From assembly GCA_015847255.1 (NCBI GenBank), contig JADLZK010001932.1, forward strand, positions 372,001 to 436,000: a stretch of DNA of 64,000 nt, in the 5' to 3' direction. Made by a program: the position numbers and the translations under genes. Each line of letters starts with the position of its first letter. Position 1 is the stretch's first letter. The notes under the pieces were generated by a model, which was given only the letters and a program-made list of their open reading frames with translations, had not been told where the DNA came from and made no database searches. Shown here piece by piece: positions 43,060-55,618 of this stretch. Origin of the DNA: Hyparrhenia diplandra (taxonomy: Eukaryota; Streptophyta; Magnoliopsida; Poales; Poaceae).

Positions 43060-44560
43060 CCCCGGGCCGAGCAAAGCAACGAAGGAGGCATGGAGCCAAT
43101 ACAGGCGATCTCCGTGAGCACAGTTCAGTTTCATCTTTCCCAATTTCCCTAATCTGTTCTTATCGGAGGCAATGAAGCGGACGGCGGAACATCGAATACG
43201 CCGCCTGACTCACGCCGGAACGGTTGCAGTAATCAGATTATCAGGTAATCATGGTCTCACGGAGGTTCGTCGTCTACTCGCCTAATTGATTTACTATTTT
43301 GCTTACATGATTTTTTTTTGACAACAGCTTACATGAAATTCAAAAAACCCTCTTCAGTCTCTTTTAGAAAATTATTGAGTACTTTCACATAAATGTGCTA
43401 ATATTATGAATACTATATTGTTTAATTATTTAGTATTCTGTTTTTTAATAATTATGGAGTTGTTATTTTTTAGAAGCACAAACCAAAGAAAGCGGCGGTA
43501 CCTGTTGCTACTTCTAATTGTTCCCCTGATTCAGTTGAACATGTGGTCGAATAAAAATAGCATTGTAATTCTCGGATACTCTTTTATGCCTATATTTGAA
43601 CTCTATATACTGAATTTAATGGATGGTTTTGACTTAATTCTTGAATTTACCGAATCGTGTTCCAAAATTTACAATTATTACCGAATTTGCTAAAATAGAT
43701 CTGCCAAACTGTATATGATTTTTTTTTTCGAAGGCATGATTAGCCACTGAATACAACACAGTCATGTACGCCCATGTGCCAACTACTTCGAAGTTGAGGC
43801 ATTCGATGTCCCGTCATGTACCGCGCTAGGTCTGTGCTTGTGGCTCTCAATGAAAAGGAGGCTTTGCTGTGCGGTTTTCCATTGATTGCTTCTTGGCGAC
43901 CTGGCTGAAACACGATCCAACAATGTTTATATGTCAGGTGAGTCTGCCTCCACCACTTGCTTGCGTAATCAAATTGTATGTGATTGGGGAGGTTCGGAGT
44001 AGTACAACATCAATGAATGTTTGAGGAGGGTCATAGTGCACTGTTGCATAATGAAATTTTATGGTAATCACCACGAATAAATGTTTGACTATACTGCGGT
44101 TTGTACATGTATGCGAAATCGTTTGCTTGATATTAGTCTGAAGCTTTTGGCATATAAGGCTACACGCTAGCTGCTCCTATTTGAACATTGTTGTCACTTG
44201 TGAAATACATTACATGACACTTATTGAACATTAGGTATAATTTTTATTTTATTTATAATGTCTTTGAATTACTTTATAATAAGCAGTTGACATAATCCTT
44301 ATTGAGCATCATTACAATTTTTCATATGCACAGAAGTGCTCTCGGATCATCACATCTCTCGATCACCATAGATGCACTCAAGCCAGCTCTCCATAAAACA
44401 ACATATAGAGGTTCTTTGCTCGATCATTTGTGGAAGATTGGAGCAGATACACCTGCTGTAGCACGGCCAAGTTGTGCACGAGCAACGCATTCAACAGCTT
44501 CTTCGTGATCAACACCTACTTCATCTATCAACGTCTAAAGCTGGCACGGATCATCACACA
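43060..44560. other. Helitron interior, no supported gene
   Basis: Short plus frames (43406-43693, 44302-44508, 44430-44732) lack domains and overlap. GGAGGCAATGAAGCGG near 43165 looks like a leader/first exon start but leads nowhere. Captured host fragments are possible but not recognised. Confidence 0.35.
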
Positions 44561-44576
44561 TTATGCGACGAGGGTG

Positions 44577-45150
44577 ATGGTGCCGACGTCCTCCTCCATA
44601 GGTACTAACCTAATTTTCACCTATATTCTTGCACAACTCCATTTATGCTGGCTGATATTGTCTAGATGCACCAAGTCAGCAAGAACTCCATCGAAAACAT
44701 CCCCACATCTACGACACTACTGCACCAAGTGACGTCGAGAAGAGTATGGATGCCATATACAATGGATCCTACCCTGTCGGTGGACACCAACAAGGTAGGC
44801 GACACTAGACCAACTATCTACCGGCGAACACCAACGTCACACATTCTGCACTGTTTACTCGAGATCGAAGACAGCATGTTCGAGAAGCAAGGAGGGTGAG
44901 GGTGCCGACGTCTTCCTCCATAGGTATTAATCTAATTTTCACCTATATTCTTGCAAAACTCCATTTATGTTGGCTGATATTGTCCAGATGCACCAAGTCA
45001 GCAAGAACTCCATCAAAAACGTCCCAACATCTACGACACTACTGCACCAGGTGATGTCGAGAGAAGTATGGATGCCATGTATCATGGCTCCTACCCTACC
45101 GGTGGACACCACCAAGGTAGACGACACTAGACCAACTATCTACTGGTGAA
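44577..45150. repeat. Tandem duplication of about 320 bases in the Helitron
   Basis: GTGCCGACGTC.TCCTCCATAGGTA at 44580 recurs at 44901, followed in both by CACCTATATTCTTGCA, CAGCAAGAACTCCATC and CCAACTATCTAC. The copies differ by scattered substitutions. Degenerate similar words continue to about 45300. Non-coding. Confidence 0.85.
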
Positions 45151-47300
45151 GACCAACGTGGAAGGCATGACAACCTACCGATGAAGAAAGTGATGCTACA
45201 CCGACTACCTACTAGCGAACACCGGACGGGCAAGGTGATCCTACACCTACTATCGTTGGTCGACGCCCGGCTGAGGCAGGTGACGTTGCATCAATTCAAT
45301 CTAATGACACTAAACCAGCAAACACCGATGCGATGACGGCGAGGTGGTCGGGCTAACGTTTCAGTTGCACCAATCCAACTTCACCTACTTTGGCAAGCAT
45401 GCACCTTTCGGACGCCGATGTAGTGGACAACATCTATGCCCCGAGCCACTAACAAAAATACCATAAAAATCAACCCTTGAGAAAAGTTATCAACTTCTAA
45501 ATGAGGTGACAATTTCCATCCTAAACTTGAGCATATGCATGAAGGAAGTAGGCGTCAGCTGTGCACCAAACACCGATGTTAGACATAGCCGCATCAAGTG
45601 AACTAAAAACGGGCTTGTGCAAGCATCATGGGGTGACAAGGATATCTATGTCAAGAAAGTGAAGGCGGGAACATGCAAGTCGCAAGTGCCACGACGCGTC
45701 TACATCAGCGGCACCGGCCACACATTATGACTAAAGGTATGGCCACCTTGCTAAATCCCATAATTATAATTTAATTAGTCTTCTATGACGTACATAATAT
45801 GGTACACATTGACCACTATGTATAAGTTTCATTTTATTAATTTTAATGTCTTGGTATTACTTTGCACAAACAAGTGTTGATATAATCCTTAATGAGCATC
45901 AGGTATAATTTTTTTATGAACTTTTTTTAAATCATCGGCAAGGGAGGCCCTAACTACTTTTTTTAACCCAACCTAGAAATTTGCTCCAGTATGTTGAAAC
46001 CACCACCTAGGAGCTCCAACTGCCAAGCTGAAGGTCAGTTTGCAACTTAATAAAAATGTCATTGAATGACCTCAAATTATATTCTAGTGTTGCTAACAAA
46101 TTTAGGGGACCATGATCGTTGTAAGTGGCGTTATCAATAAAGCCTATATGGAAAAATTAAACTTTCAAAATTACAAAAGATAATTAAACTAATCCAATAA
46201 TATTTTTTATAATTTATCCATCTCTGTCATTAGGTAAGATAATGCTTTGACCAATAGGTTTGGGTTCAAACTATCCATGAATGGCATTACGAAAGATAAT
46301 GTAAAGTAATATATAACTATATAATTTGTACCAAAAGTATCCACCTCTCAACCATTGTAAAAAAAATAAAGTCTCTCAAATCTACATGTAAATGCTAATA
46401 TAAACTATTACGAACAATAATTCAACATCCATGAGTTAAAACTTAAATTGTAGAAATAATTATTTTTATGGACTTATTAATTGTAGAGATATATCTCTAG
46501 CTTAACATGTAATGATAATACTTATAGCTCACTATAAGTTATATTAACTTTCGTGAGGGTAAATTTTGTATGTAGTTGTCTTGAAAAAAATTACGAATAT
46601 TAATAAAAAATATGCAATATGAATATTAGTAACTTAATTTAGGAATTATTTCTTTAGCAAAAATATTGATATGATAGAATAAAGTCATCATCTTAATTGC
46701 CTTGGTTGAAACAACTACTTAATTATGACATCGTCAAAACTAATCAAGAATATTCATTTAAAAAATCAAACATGAAAACATTAGGTAAATGATACAATAA
46801 GCATTAGAATTTCAATTTAATACTGTAAAAAGATTACAATAACTAGACTGAAAGTATATATTTCAATGATATCCCTGTATAGGGATGAAAAAGTGTGTAT
46901 ACACTTTAAGTTTGCTTATGTCTCAATTGAATACATATGACGCTAAAAAAAGATTAAACGTAAAAAATTAATGCTCATGAAAATGGTAGAAACAAAAAAA
47001 GTAAAACATAAAATTCTTACTAAAATCTAAAATATTTGTATCTTAGGAATTAATAAGCTTAAAAATTGGGTAAGAATCAAAATTTAGTTTTATGTCAACA
47101 AAATAGAGATTATAGCTAAAACTATCAAAGTTTAAGTAAATGGTTTAAACTAAATATATATTTATAAAAAAACCTATGGATATAAATGAAAAACATATAA
47201 AACAATATTTAAAAGTACCTATTATAGATATTATTTTAGATATTGGTGAAGAGAAAAAGATATATAATGCAAGTAATTTTTATTAATTAGTAGTATTCGA
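45151..47300. other. AT-rich 3' half of the Helitron
   Basis: No open frame of note from 45300 to 47300. Base composition falls to strongly AT-rich. Nothing further seen. Confidence 0.5.
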
Positions 47301-47345
47301 CCATAATAATATTCTAACCCGTGCGCGCACGGGTTGGTGAACTAG

Positions 47346-47940
47346 TATATCCTCAATTAAAAGCGTTTTCAAGTATATAGGTTAATTCCTAGTCATTCAA
47401 AACATGATTTTAAATTAATATACTTTCAAAATTTATTAATGTCAACCTATATATCATGCATGACGACAGCTTCAACCTATAAAGGATCGATGTTTCCTCA
47501 CCTATGCCAACTATGTGCTTCTGCGGCTGCTGAAGTAAGATAGTTCTTGTTTTCTGGACAGATGTCATTCATTCTCAAAGTAATTGAACACATGGAGCAA
47601 GCATTTGATGTTGTTGTTTTGCGCCCCTTGCATGGGTCTGTTACCGGTACTACGATGTTTCCTGTTGAATCGGCACGATCAGACCAAGTCAAATCTTAAT
47701 ATATGTATATATTAATTCTTCAGATAAAGCTGTCCTTAGTTAAGATCTATTTACGTATGATTAAAGCATCATCACCAGCTCAGTCAAAATGTAGGTACTG
47801 TATATATAACTAGCTAAGCCCCATGATTAAGCTTGCCTACTCTCTATCATTAAGTTGGATCGTGTGTACTCAAGCTAGTTAGAGCCAGTTCTAGCTAGGC
47901 TGCTAGCTATCTCCATATATACAGTCCACATCCATACCCA
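47346..47940 (+). promoter_or_regulatory. Upstream region and TATA box of ERF-2
   Basis: TATATATAAC at 47801-47810 is a good TATA box, about 450 bases before the ATG, of which 276 are a MITE, so the original spacing was near 175, like ERF-3 (TATATATAAG at 63021, 186 bases). CTAGCTAG-rich leader follows in both genes. Confidence 0.6.
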
Positions 47941-48216
47941 GGCCTCGTTTAGTTGGGCTAAAGTTTTGCCAAAAGCACTGTTCTGACTCCTGTAGCACAC
48001 TGTAGCACGTTTCGTTTGTTAGTGGTAAATATTATCCAATCATGAGGTAACTAGGCTCAAAAGAATCGTCTCGCAATGTACATCTAAACTGTATAATTAG
48101 TTATTTTTTTTACCTACATTTAATACTCCGAACATATGTCTTTTGGTGTATTTAATGTGATGTGATGGAGAGAGAGTGTAAAAGTTTGCAAAACTTTAGC
48201 CAAACTAAACGTGGCC
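47941..48216. mobile_element. MITE in the 5' leader of ERF-2, TSD CCA
   Basis: GGCCTCGTTTAGTTGGGCTAAAG at the left and CTTTAGCCAAACTAAACGTGGCC at the right are inverted ends. CCA flanks both (47938-47940 and 48217-48219). ERF-3 shows the unoccupied order: CACATCGATTGCCCCAAATTTG (63152-63173) matches the sequence before plus after the MITE. The element ends 38 bases before the ERF-2 ATG. The terminus belongs to the same broad MITE type as 40694-41038. Confidence 0.88.
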
Positions 48217-48254
48217 CCAAAAATTTGCAGCTACTGAGCACCATCGCCATCTAT

Positions 48255-49258
48255 ATGGAACCTAATTTCAGAACCTACTACCATAGCTACAACATCTCCA
48301 CCACCACCTATGCTCATGACCGTTGGCTACCGCCGGAACACGATGATAGCCTCTACAGTAGCGGCGGCCTCCCTGCACCGGCAGCACCATACCATTACCA
48401 TGTAACCGACACCAACTACTCATCAAACACTATTGCCGACGCTGCTTTCCAGATATCCTCCGATAACACATATGGCGCCGGCGCTTACAGCCACCAATCC
48501 ACCGCAACGGCCTGTCCCTCGCCGTCCGGGACCCCTAAGCACCTTCATTTCGGCGGCTGCCCTGACGAATTCAGCAGCTGTCCCGTTCACGGTCAGCAGC
48601 ATGGCATGGGCACCGGCTTGGTGGAAATGCACCAGTTCAGGGCCCTCATGGGAGCCCCCTCCATCTCAAGAAGTCCAGCAGCAGCAGCAGCTGCTGCTCC
48701 TCTGCCTCAACGACGACTTGTTACTACACACCAGCAGCGGCCTGCTTGCCGCATCAGCACAAGGCCAGCTCCGACAAGGCGCCGCTGATCGGGGTCCGGA
48801 AGCGGCCTTGGGGAAAGTACGCGGCGGAGATCAGGGACTCCACGCGCAACGGCGCACGTGTGTGGATTGGCACCTTCGACACCCCGGAGGCCGCCGCACT
48901 CGTCTACGACCAAGCCGCCTACTCCATGCGTGGCCCCGCCGCGGTGCTCAACTTCCCCGTCGAGAAGGTGGAGGAGTCGCTGCGCGCGTTGGGGCTCAGC
49001 GCCGGCGGCGCAGGGGATGGCGACTCGCCCGTCCTGGCCCTCAAGCGGCGCCACTGCATCCGCAAGCGGTTGCGGAAGAACAAGAGCAAGGAGAGCGCCG
49101 GCAAGGAAGGTTGCCATGGTTCAGCTCAAGCTAGAGAACAGACGGCGGCGACGGCTAGTCACGGGCGTGGTGGCGTGCTGGTGCTCGAGGACCTGGGGCC
49201 TGACTACTTGGAAGAGCTGCTCGCCCTATCTGAACAATGCAATGAAGAATTCCGTTGA
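48255..49258 (+). pseudogene. ERF-2: ERF1/ORA59-like AP2/ERF factor with one frameshift
   Basis: ATG at 48255 (MEPNFRTYYHSYN; ERF-3 starts MEPQFSSSYYYGH). The N-terminal region is Tyr/Ser/His-rich, with HLHFGGCPDE and EMHQFRALMGA conserved in ERF-3. Then near 48670 (after PSISRS) the frame shifts by a missing base; the other frame continues SSSSSSCCSSASTTT to the AP2 domain (APLIGVRKRPWGKYAAEIRD through RGPAAVLNFP, 48775-48960), the basic CIRKRLRKNKSK patch, and the EDLL motif VLEDLGPDYLEELLAL (about 49180-49227), ending at TGA 49256-49258. Group IX ERFs bind GCC boxes and mediate jasmonate/ethylene defence responses; they lack introns, so splicing is not expected to repair the frame. The AP2 frame has no ATG before the domain. 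Confidence 0.88.
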
Positions 49259-49428
49259 GCAATCACGGTACGATCTTCTGATGCATGCATATGGATCATC
49301 GTGCTGCCACGAGTGGTTGTACATTGTTTACTGCAATCACAAGGATGACGAGCACGGAGACATATTCATATATACTGTACTCACCAACATTTTGTCGATT
49401 GATTGTGCCTCCAGGCAGCAAACGTATA
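49259..49428. other. 3' flank of ERF-2
   Basis: Matches the ERF-1 downstream sequence up to TCACAAGGATGACGAGCACGG (about 49355), so this is part of the duplicated unit and likely 3' UTR. Confidence 0.6.
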
Positions 49429-49669
49429 CTCCCTCCGTCCCCAAAAAATGTCTGCCGCTTTACGCGCTCCCGAGAAAAACTGCCGGCAATTATATATTAA
49501 AAAAATATAAAATATTTATGCTAAGTAATTAGTATCACTGGAAAGATTTTTAAGTCTAGTTTTTTATCAAATTTATTTAAATATTTAAATGTTGCACGTA
49601 TTTTCTATAAACTTAGTCAAAGTTGTGGCACGAAAACCAACGGCGACAGTCAATTTGGGACGGAGGGAG
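49429..49669. mobile_element. Stowaway MITE, TSD TA
   Basis: CTCCCTCCGTCCCCAAA at the left and TTTGGGACGGAGGGAG at the right, flanked by TA on both sides. Classic Stowaway (Tc1/mariner) termini. Lies 170 bases after the ERF-2 stop. 241 bases, non-coding. Confidence 0.93.
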
Positions 49670-50150
49670 TAAGACTATAGGCCATTGATGTTGAGCACCT
49701 AGCAGCTGGTATCCCTGCATGGCCGACACCTGTCTGCAAGGTCACAATCAAGAAAAGCCTTAGCTTGTCGCCTAGTTCAAGTTAAATCCCCTTACCTGTT
49801 GTAGCTTAGATAACATGTAGTTATGTCATTGTTTGGTTGTAGAAAAGAATTTTCAATTAATTGCTATGAGTTATCCTTTTAACTACAGAAGTTATTGACC
49901 GTGTAAGATTGTTGCCTTAAAATTTGTAAAAATTCTGAGACAATATATATAGCAACATATTCAAAGATTGCACAGTGATCCGAATACATGATACATCATT
50001 CAAGTATATATAGCAACATATTCAGCTTGCAAACAAAAGCTTTGGTACATCCCATATATTTTCTCATTGAAGAGTGAAATGTTTGAAGTTTTATAGCTGC
50101 ATTTCATTAGCAGCTAGGTTGGGAGTTGGGACTTGGGACTCGTGGGTATA

Positions 50151-50407
50151 CTCCCTCCACAGCTAAAAAAAGATGTTTTGGAAAAGGTTTGAGTCAAACA
50201 TTGAGAACATAAATCATGAATAACTTTTAAGTCGTTGAGTTTAGAAATGTGAAAATCATATCAATAGATTTGTCTTGTAAAATACTTTCATAAAAGTATA
50301 CATATATAATTTTTTAATAAATATTTTTATAGAAAAGAGAAGTCAAAGTTGCGCTTTAGAGACCGTGTCGCTATCCTAAACGTCTTTCTTTTCAACTATG
50401 GAGGGAG
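50151..50407. mobile_element. Stowaway MITE, TSD TA
   Basis: CTCCCTCCACAGCTAAAAAAAG and CTTTCTTTTCAACTATGGAGGGAG are inverted ends flanked by TA (50149-50150, 50408-50409). 257 bases, AT-rich, non-coding. Confidence 0.85.
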
Positions 50408-50490
50408 TACTTTACAGCAGAATTTGAGGCCATTTGGCTAGTTATGTTTTATTGTATATGGGCAAGCACTGCAGTATGTAATTTATTCAA

Positions 50491-51053
50491 CACTACTAGA
50501 AATTGGAAATTTTCTGCTGAACAGATAAAATACAAAAATAATTTTACTTTGTCGGTTAACCAACAAGAAAATTCGACAATAATAGCTCGACGGTGAAATA
50601 GAATTTTTCTCTCGGGTTTTTTTTTTTTTTCTGTCGGTTAACCGACAGGAAAACAATGATTATTAGGTTGAAAAGTAAAATTCATGGCCATGATAAATCA
50701 AGTGAAACCATGTAGCATAATTTTTAGCTTGAAAAATAATTCACTTGAGTGTCAAGGTAAACTTGAGATGGTCAAATATATAAAACATTCATATAAAACT
50801 ACATGTTCAGCTAACATAGATATTTTTAAATTTTAAAAATAGAAAATAGAAATAATCATATGGGACACCAATGAATATTGATAAGGCGACATGGACACAA
50901 CTCATGGTGACTTTTTCATTGACATTTTAAAGATTAATCCAATATTTCTTACACTAGCTTGTCATTCTTTTTAAGTTTCATTTTGGAGCTCAAACTATAA
51001 ATATACTAAAAGAGGTCTTTAAATCTTAGCTTTTTTCATAGTTGTTGTAGTGT
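50491..51053. mobile_element. Possible small CACTA-like element
   Basis: CACTACTAGAAATTGG at 50492 and TTGTTGTAGTG ending about 51053 have the CACTAC terminus in opposite orientations. CTGTCGGTTAACCGACAGG (50631-50650) is a subterminal-type palindrome with relatives at 50558. The terminal match extends only about 6 bases and no target duplication is seen, so this is tentative. Confidence 0.4.
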
Positions 51054-53030
51054 AGCATCAACCTAGCACTCACCCCAATTCAAAATATAAGGGTTGATTT
51101 GACATGACACGGTATCGAATCTTGTACATTGTGCAATAATATATAATACAGGGTTGCTAACAACAAAATCATAAACATAATAATATACATTCAATTACAC
51201 AAAAAGCCAAAGGTATTATTTTATATCAAAAGGTTTATATATCTTGTAAGTTAATAATTGTTAAGTGATAATCTTCCTTCAATCCTTCTTACCTTTGAAT
51301 ATGGTGTATAGAAGTATTCAAAATTTGTGCCCAAAAGCAAGAATTTTATGCAACAACACGGGTCGTATCCCCGGGCGGAAATAATGGGCCAACAAGGATC
51401 CAAGAAGCAAGCGGGAGGGCCCTACGACATGTGACTTTGGACCGCGCAAGAGAGGAGGAGGGAGGCCGCCGCTGGCCGTCAACATCATCTATGATGAGTC
51501 CTAGTTGATTTAAGGAATAAATTGGTTAAGTTAGGAAGTCAAATCGGTTAAGATAGAAAGGGAATCGAATCGATAAGCATCTCCTTGTTTGCTTAGAAGT
51601 CAAGTCAAATCCCATAATAATAAATATGCGAGAGAATGTAACAGATTGATCAAGTAATAGAAAGAGCAAAAGCTACCAACCCCTCTTGTTGTTGCCTTCT
51701 CATGCCCATGCCTAAACCTAGCCGTGCCGTCAACCTGCCCCCCTGCCCATGCACGCCGCCACCCACGCCATCATCGGTGTCGCTCCCCGGCTACCCTAGC
51801 CACCACCGCCCCCACCGCCCGGCGAGCCCCCCAACCACCCATCACAGATATTTTGCTTTAAATGTATATGCACATAAATTCGGTAGAAAATATTATATAT
51901 ATGTGATATTTTTCATTCACCAAGCAACCCGAAAGTTAAGATATATACATCTTTTGCATTCTGTTTTAATCAGCTATCCTAAAATCTCTAGGATACACGT
52001 ACTATACTAGGTTTTAACATCAAAATAAATCATGACCTGCACATCTTTTTGAATTCTCTCTTAATCATCTGTCTTAAAATCTTAAAAAATAATTAAGGGA
52101 GTGAGACCATGCCATGCAGGAAGAATAACAAACTGAACTTTTATAATATCGCTGTCTTAAAAAATGCTCGTCAACTTTATTTGCCGTTCAGTGTAAGTAA
52201 TCTAATTGTTCATTGGGTCGCGAACTCTCTCCGCGAATCTAGCAAAAGCTTACCCAAAACCTTGCATCGAGGAAAGATTGGAGATATAAGAGGAAAGATT
52301 GGAGATTAAAAAAAAATAAGGTACTTGCTACAAAATGATATCTTATGATGTACTACTATGTAGCAGATATAAGAGGAAAGATTGGAGATTAAAAAAACAA
52401 CTTTGCATCGAGTACGTGTTCAAAACCTAAATGACCATAGTTCTATTTGCTAGCTAACTTTTATATATAAAAAAAACATTACAATAACACAGTAAAAAGA
52501 AGCAGTATTTTGTTGTCCTCCAATAACTCTTGCAAAGAACTAGGATTGATGGAGATATTGATGTGACGTGCTGTTGGTTTGTCGTATATAGCCGCCCTAC
52601 GTCATGCATGTGCACAGCTAATGTCCTTGTGGAAGGGTAGCAATTACTACTTCTGTTCTTAATCAGGGTAGTCGTCTTGCCCATAAGAACATTCTACAAA
52701 ATAAATTTCGCCAATGCAGTGTCTTCATTCTTCTACTCTCGTGTAGGAGTATCTATCACACTTTCTATATCTTGGTCATTCTTTTCTCCTTAATTCCAAT
52801 GTTGCATCACCATTCTTTTAGTTCGCACACTCTAACTAATGCCATAAAAACCATCGTAATCATTCATTGGTACTGGCCTTAGACAATATCTTCACTCGAT
52901 TAAGAAAAAGGTAAGTTTTTCCCAAAAACCTGTCATATAAGGGATTAAGGTAAAAAAAATCATCCTCCAACATATCTTAACCCCCTTTTAATCTGTCAAT
53001 CTCCTATATTTTCCACCTCAATCCCTCGAA
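51054..53030. other. Intergenic, LTR-like piece and short repeats
   Basis: 51360-51840 includes a GC-rich tail with Pro-rich frame and AGTCAAGTCAAATC-type repeats that resemble an LTR/leader border. At 52262-52395 AGGAAAGATTGGAGAT is present three times. No gene supported. Confidence 0.35.
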
Positions 53031-53458
53031 CAAAGGGGAGAGCCTTGGCTGGACATGAGCTGGCACGACCCCAGCCATCGTCCCTAAGCTTGTGATGGTC
53101 GGAATCGGCTTGGCCATGTTCTCAAGATAGTAGATCCAAGACACCACCACTGCCCAAGATGAGTCATACAAAGGTCAAAGCAGGGCCGCCATGGAAGAAC
53201 CTCGCCAGGACACCGCTGCCCCCCACCACGCGGGCGGCCTCAACTCCGTCCTTCACCTTGCTCTCCATCCATGATGGGGACGATGTCATTGTCATTGCCA
53301 AGGAAGTGAAGTAGGAGGCCACCAATGATGGGGGAGCAAGAGCCATGCCTCCTAATAGCGTAACGAGCTAAGAAGCGGGCTAAGTAGGGGATGAAAGATG
53401 CATCGGTGTTGCGTGGGGAGCACTGTCATGAGATGAGACGAGACTAGAGGAGAGAGAC

Positions 53459-53462
<4 letters not shown>
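53031..53462. other. Moderately GC-rich fragment, no gene recognised
   Basis: Short frames on the minus strand (53164-53346) start at a possible ATG (MALAPPSLVASYFTS) but run only 60 codons with no domain. Could be a degraded exon or transposon piece. Confidence 0.3.

Positions 53463-53513
<51 letters not shown>
53463..53513. repeat. GA microsatellite
   Basis: Uninterrupted AG dinucleotides for about 50 bases. Confidence 0.97.
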
Positions 53514-53517
<4 letters not shown>

Positions 53518-55163
53518 AGCTTCTTGTCTAATTCATTGACATGTGGGGTCCATATGCATGGACAGATCTAGGGTTATTACTCAATATTCCTGGGAATACC
53601 CAACTATTTTGGTACATATTCATGTATATATGTGTATATATGTGTATATAAATGTATAATAATATAATTTGTAGTATTTTCACGCATTTCAATCCAAAAC
53701 TGGTAAAACCAGACCTTTCAATTAGAAGTCTAGAGATTCTAGAAAGCAAATATTGGTTTTCAAGCCTACGGATTCGATTTTTTTTTTTAGTGCTATTAGC
53801 AATATTTTAAGCCTATGAAAGCAATTTTATTAATGATGTGGAAGTGAGAATACCCAAGTTTCAAATCATGCCTCCGCCACTGTCCATATGTATAAGAGAT
53901 ATGGATTCTTTAATTTGATGTAGAACAGCTGTCCCTAGTTCTTTAATCTGATTTCTCAATCTCCTATATGAACATTTTAGTGAAAGGATGTTCAATATGG
54001 TGGAATGCTCTTAGAGTACGCGCAACCTAGAAGCTAGGAGAGTTTCTATAAATATGGCCACTAAATTATAGGTGTCAACTTTTTCCTAAATTATAGGAGA
54101 GTTTCTATGAAAAATTTCTAAAATTAATTGTTAGTACATATTATCATATTTGATTTTTTAGCTGAACAGGAATGCAGATAATCAAACTTGAAGTCAATAT
54201 TGAATATGAAATTAAACATTTCCTAATTATAATTTAATCTTTGTATAAAAATAGTTAACAAAGACATACCAATAATTTTCTAAAACACCGAAGGTTCTAC
54301 TTCTTACTAAATATGCCACCATCACTACAAGAATATCAATTGTCAAATAATGCATAATAACTTGTTCGACGTGAATATACTCTTGTCCATATTAGAAACT
54401 ATATTGTTTGTGATAACATTTGGACTGCATCGATTTGGACACTAAGTTAAGCATTTTATAAGTTTTTGGACTAGTTTGCACCCAACTATCAAGTTATTAT
54501 ATTAGATTGACCATTTTATAACTTGTTGTACCAATCTGTACCTACTGTCAAGTTTCTTTGTACTAGATTGTGTATATTATAAGTTATTGGACTAATATGC
54601 ACCTATCTGATGAGTTGATGTATGATGGACGCAACTTACTCATAAAAAGAAAATACAACACAGTCTGCATGGTGTAGTTCTCTCTTATTTGAAACATATC
54701 TTTCCCTAGGGTGTCTAAAAACCGTAGAAAGGTTTTTACCCTTGGGAAACTTGTAGATTCTAGTACTATAGGGTCTGCATGGTGGCCTAATACTACGCCT
54801 AACAGTACTAGATTTGCACCCAACAGGACGTACCACCATATGTACATGTGCCAAGCGATGGATAACGTACTTAATAGCGGAGGGTATTTTTGTATTGGTA
54901 CTGTGCAAAAGATGGCCACGTACTGACATACCGCAGCGCAAGGACGCATAAGCACAGTCTGGCGGCGCCGAAATTGCGAGCACCCGTAAAACGCTGGCGC
55001 GTGAACACACGCAACAGGCCGACAGGCGGTTCGGCCGTCGAATGGTTTGGTGCTCGATGCCAAACCGTCTGGAGCGATGCATGATTTCGGGTGTTTGCTA
55101 CTTTGACCACGAAAAAGATACTACTACAACTGAAGGCTCCAAAAACAACACAAGATAAACCTA
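53514..55163. other. Intergenic, no gene seen
   Basis: Contains TGTATATA repeats near 53620-53650. The block 54460-54600 has ACTAG.TTG..C and TATTA.AAGTT repeated several times at about 60-base spacing. A GC-rich patch at 54940-55080 gives long minus frames that start at TTG only. No domain. Confidence 0.4.
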
Positions 55164-55520
55164 TCTTATCATACTATTATTAATTAGTGGCTAATTAGAG
55201 GCCCTAACGAAAGCACCAAATTAAATCTCAAAAAAAGTGCTAGAAAAAAAAAGACAAATCCTATAAATTCTCACAAGCAGAAACATCTAGGTATCAATTT
55301 TCAAGACACTAACAATCTTAACTGCTAGATCTATTTTATTTTTTAAAAAATTACCTACCTGTGCCACTAATAGATTAAAATGCAAATAAAATACAAATCC
55401 ATATTTTTAAAATCTATTCAAGTACAAGTGTAAGGGGCGAGTCGAGGAGCACACCGTCGGCGAGGGCAAGGGCACTGCAGGGGCAGCACAGGCGGCACAG
55501 GAGGTAGGACTCCCTTCATC
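55164..55520 (+). mobile_element. Helitron 5' end, truncated relative of 42687-47345
   Basis: TCTTATCATACTATTATTAATTAG at 55164, then GTGCTAGAAAAAAAAAG, ATAAATTCTCACA, ACATCTAG..ATCAA and ATCTATTTTATTTT..AAAAAATTACC in the same order as 42687-42880. No 3' hairpin with CTAG was found before the SINE, so it is truncated or interrupted. Confidence 0.65.
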
Positions 55521-55618
55521 TACGTAAAATATTGTGCCTGTATTGTCTTCCCTTCATCTACGTAAAACTAAGAGTAAAATAATCAGTACGATCTTTTAGG
55601 TCAAATATATAGGTATGA

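Larger units (their letters stand above)
42687..47345 (+). mobile_element. Non-autonomous Helitron, about 4.7 kb
   Basis: The 5' end TCTTATCTTACTATTACTAATT (42687) follows an A. The 3' end has the hairpin CCCGTGCGCGCACGGG (47318-47333), then GTTGGTGAA-CTAG (ends 47345), followed by T. A related 5' end occurs at 55164. Inside: AT-rich sequence, a small GC-rich leader (42960-43250), a 320-base tandem duplication, and no Rep/helicase. It separates the ERF-2 unit's upstream block from the gene. Confidence 0.8.

Noticed and set aside
48746..49258. Separate small ERF gene starting at 48746
   Set aside because: The codon there is TTG. The frame is the C-terminal part of ERF-2 after a frameshift, and no ATG precedes the AP2 domain in this frame.
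54584..55082. Minus frames of 159 and 148 codons
   Set aside because: The 159-codon frame opens at TTG, and the pair overlap in different frames. No motif and composition typical of chance translation.
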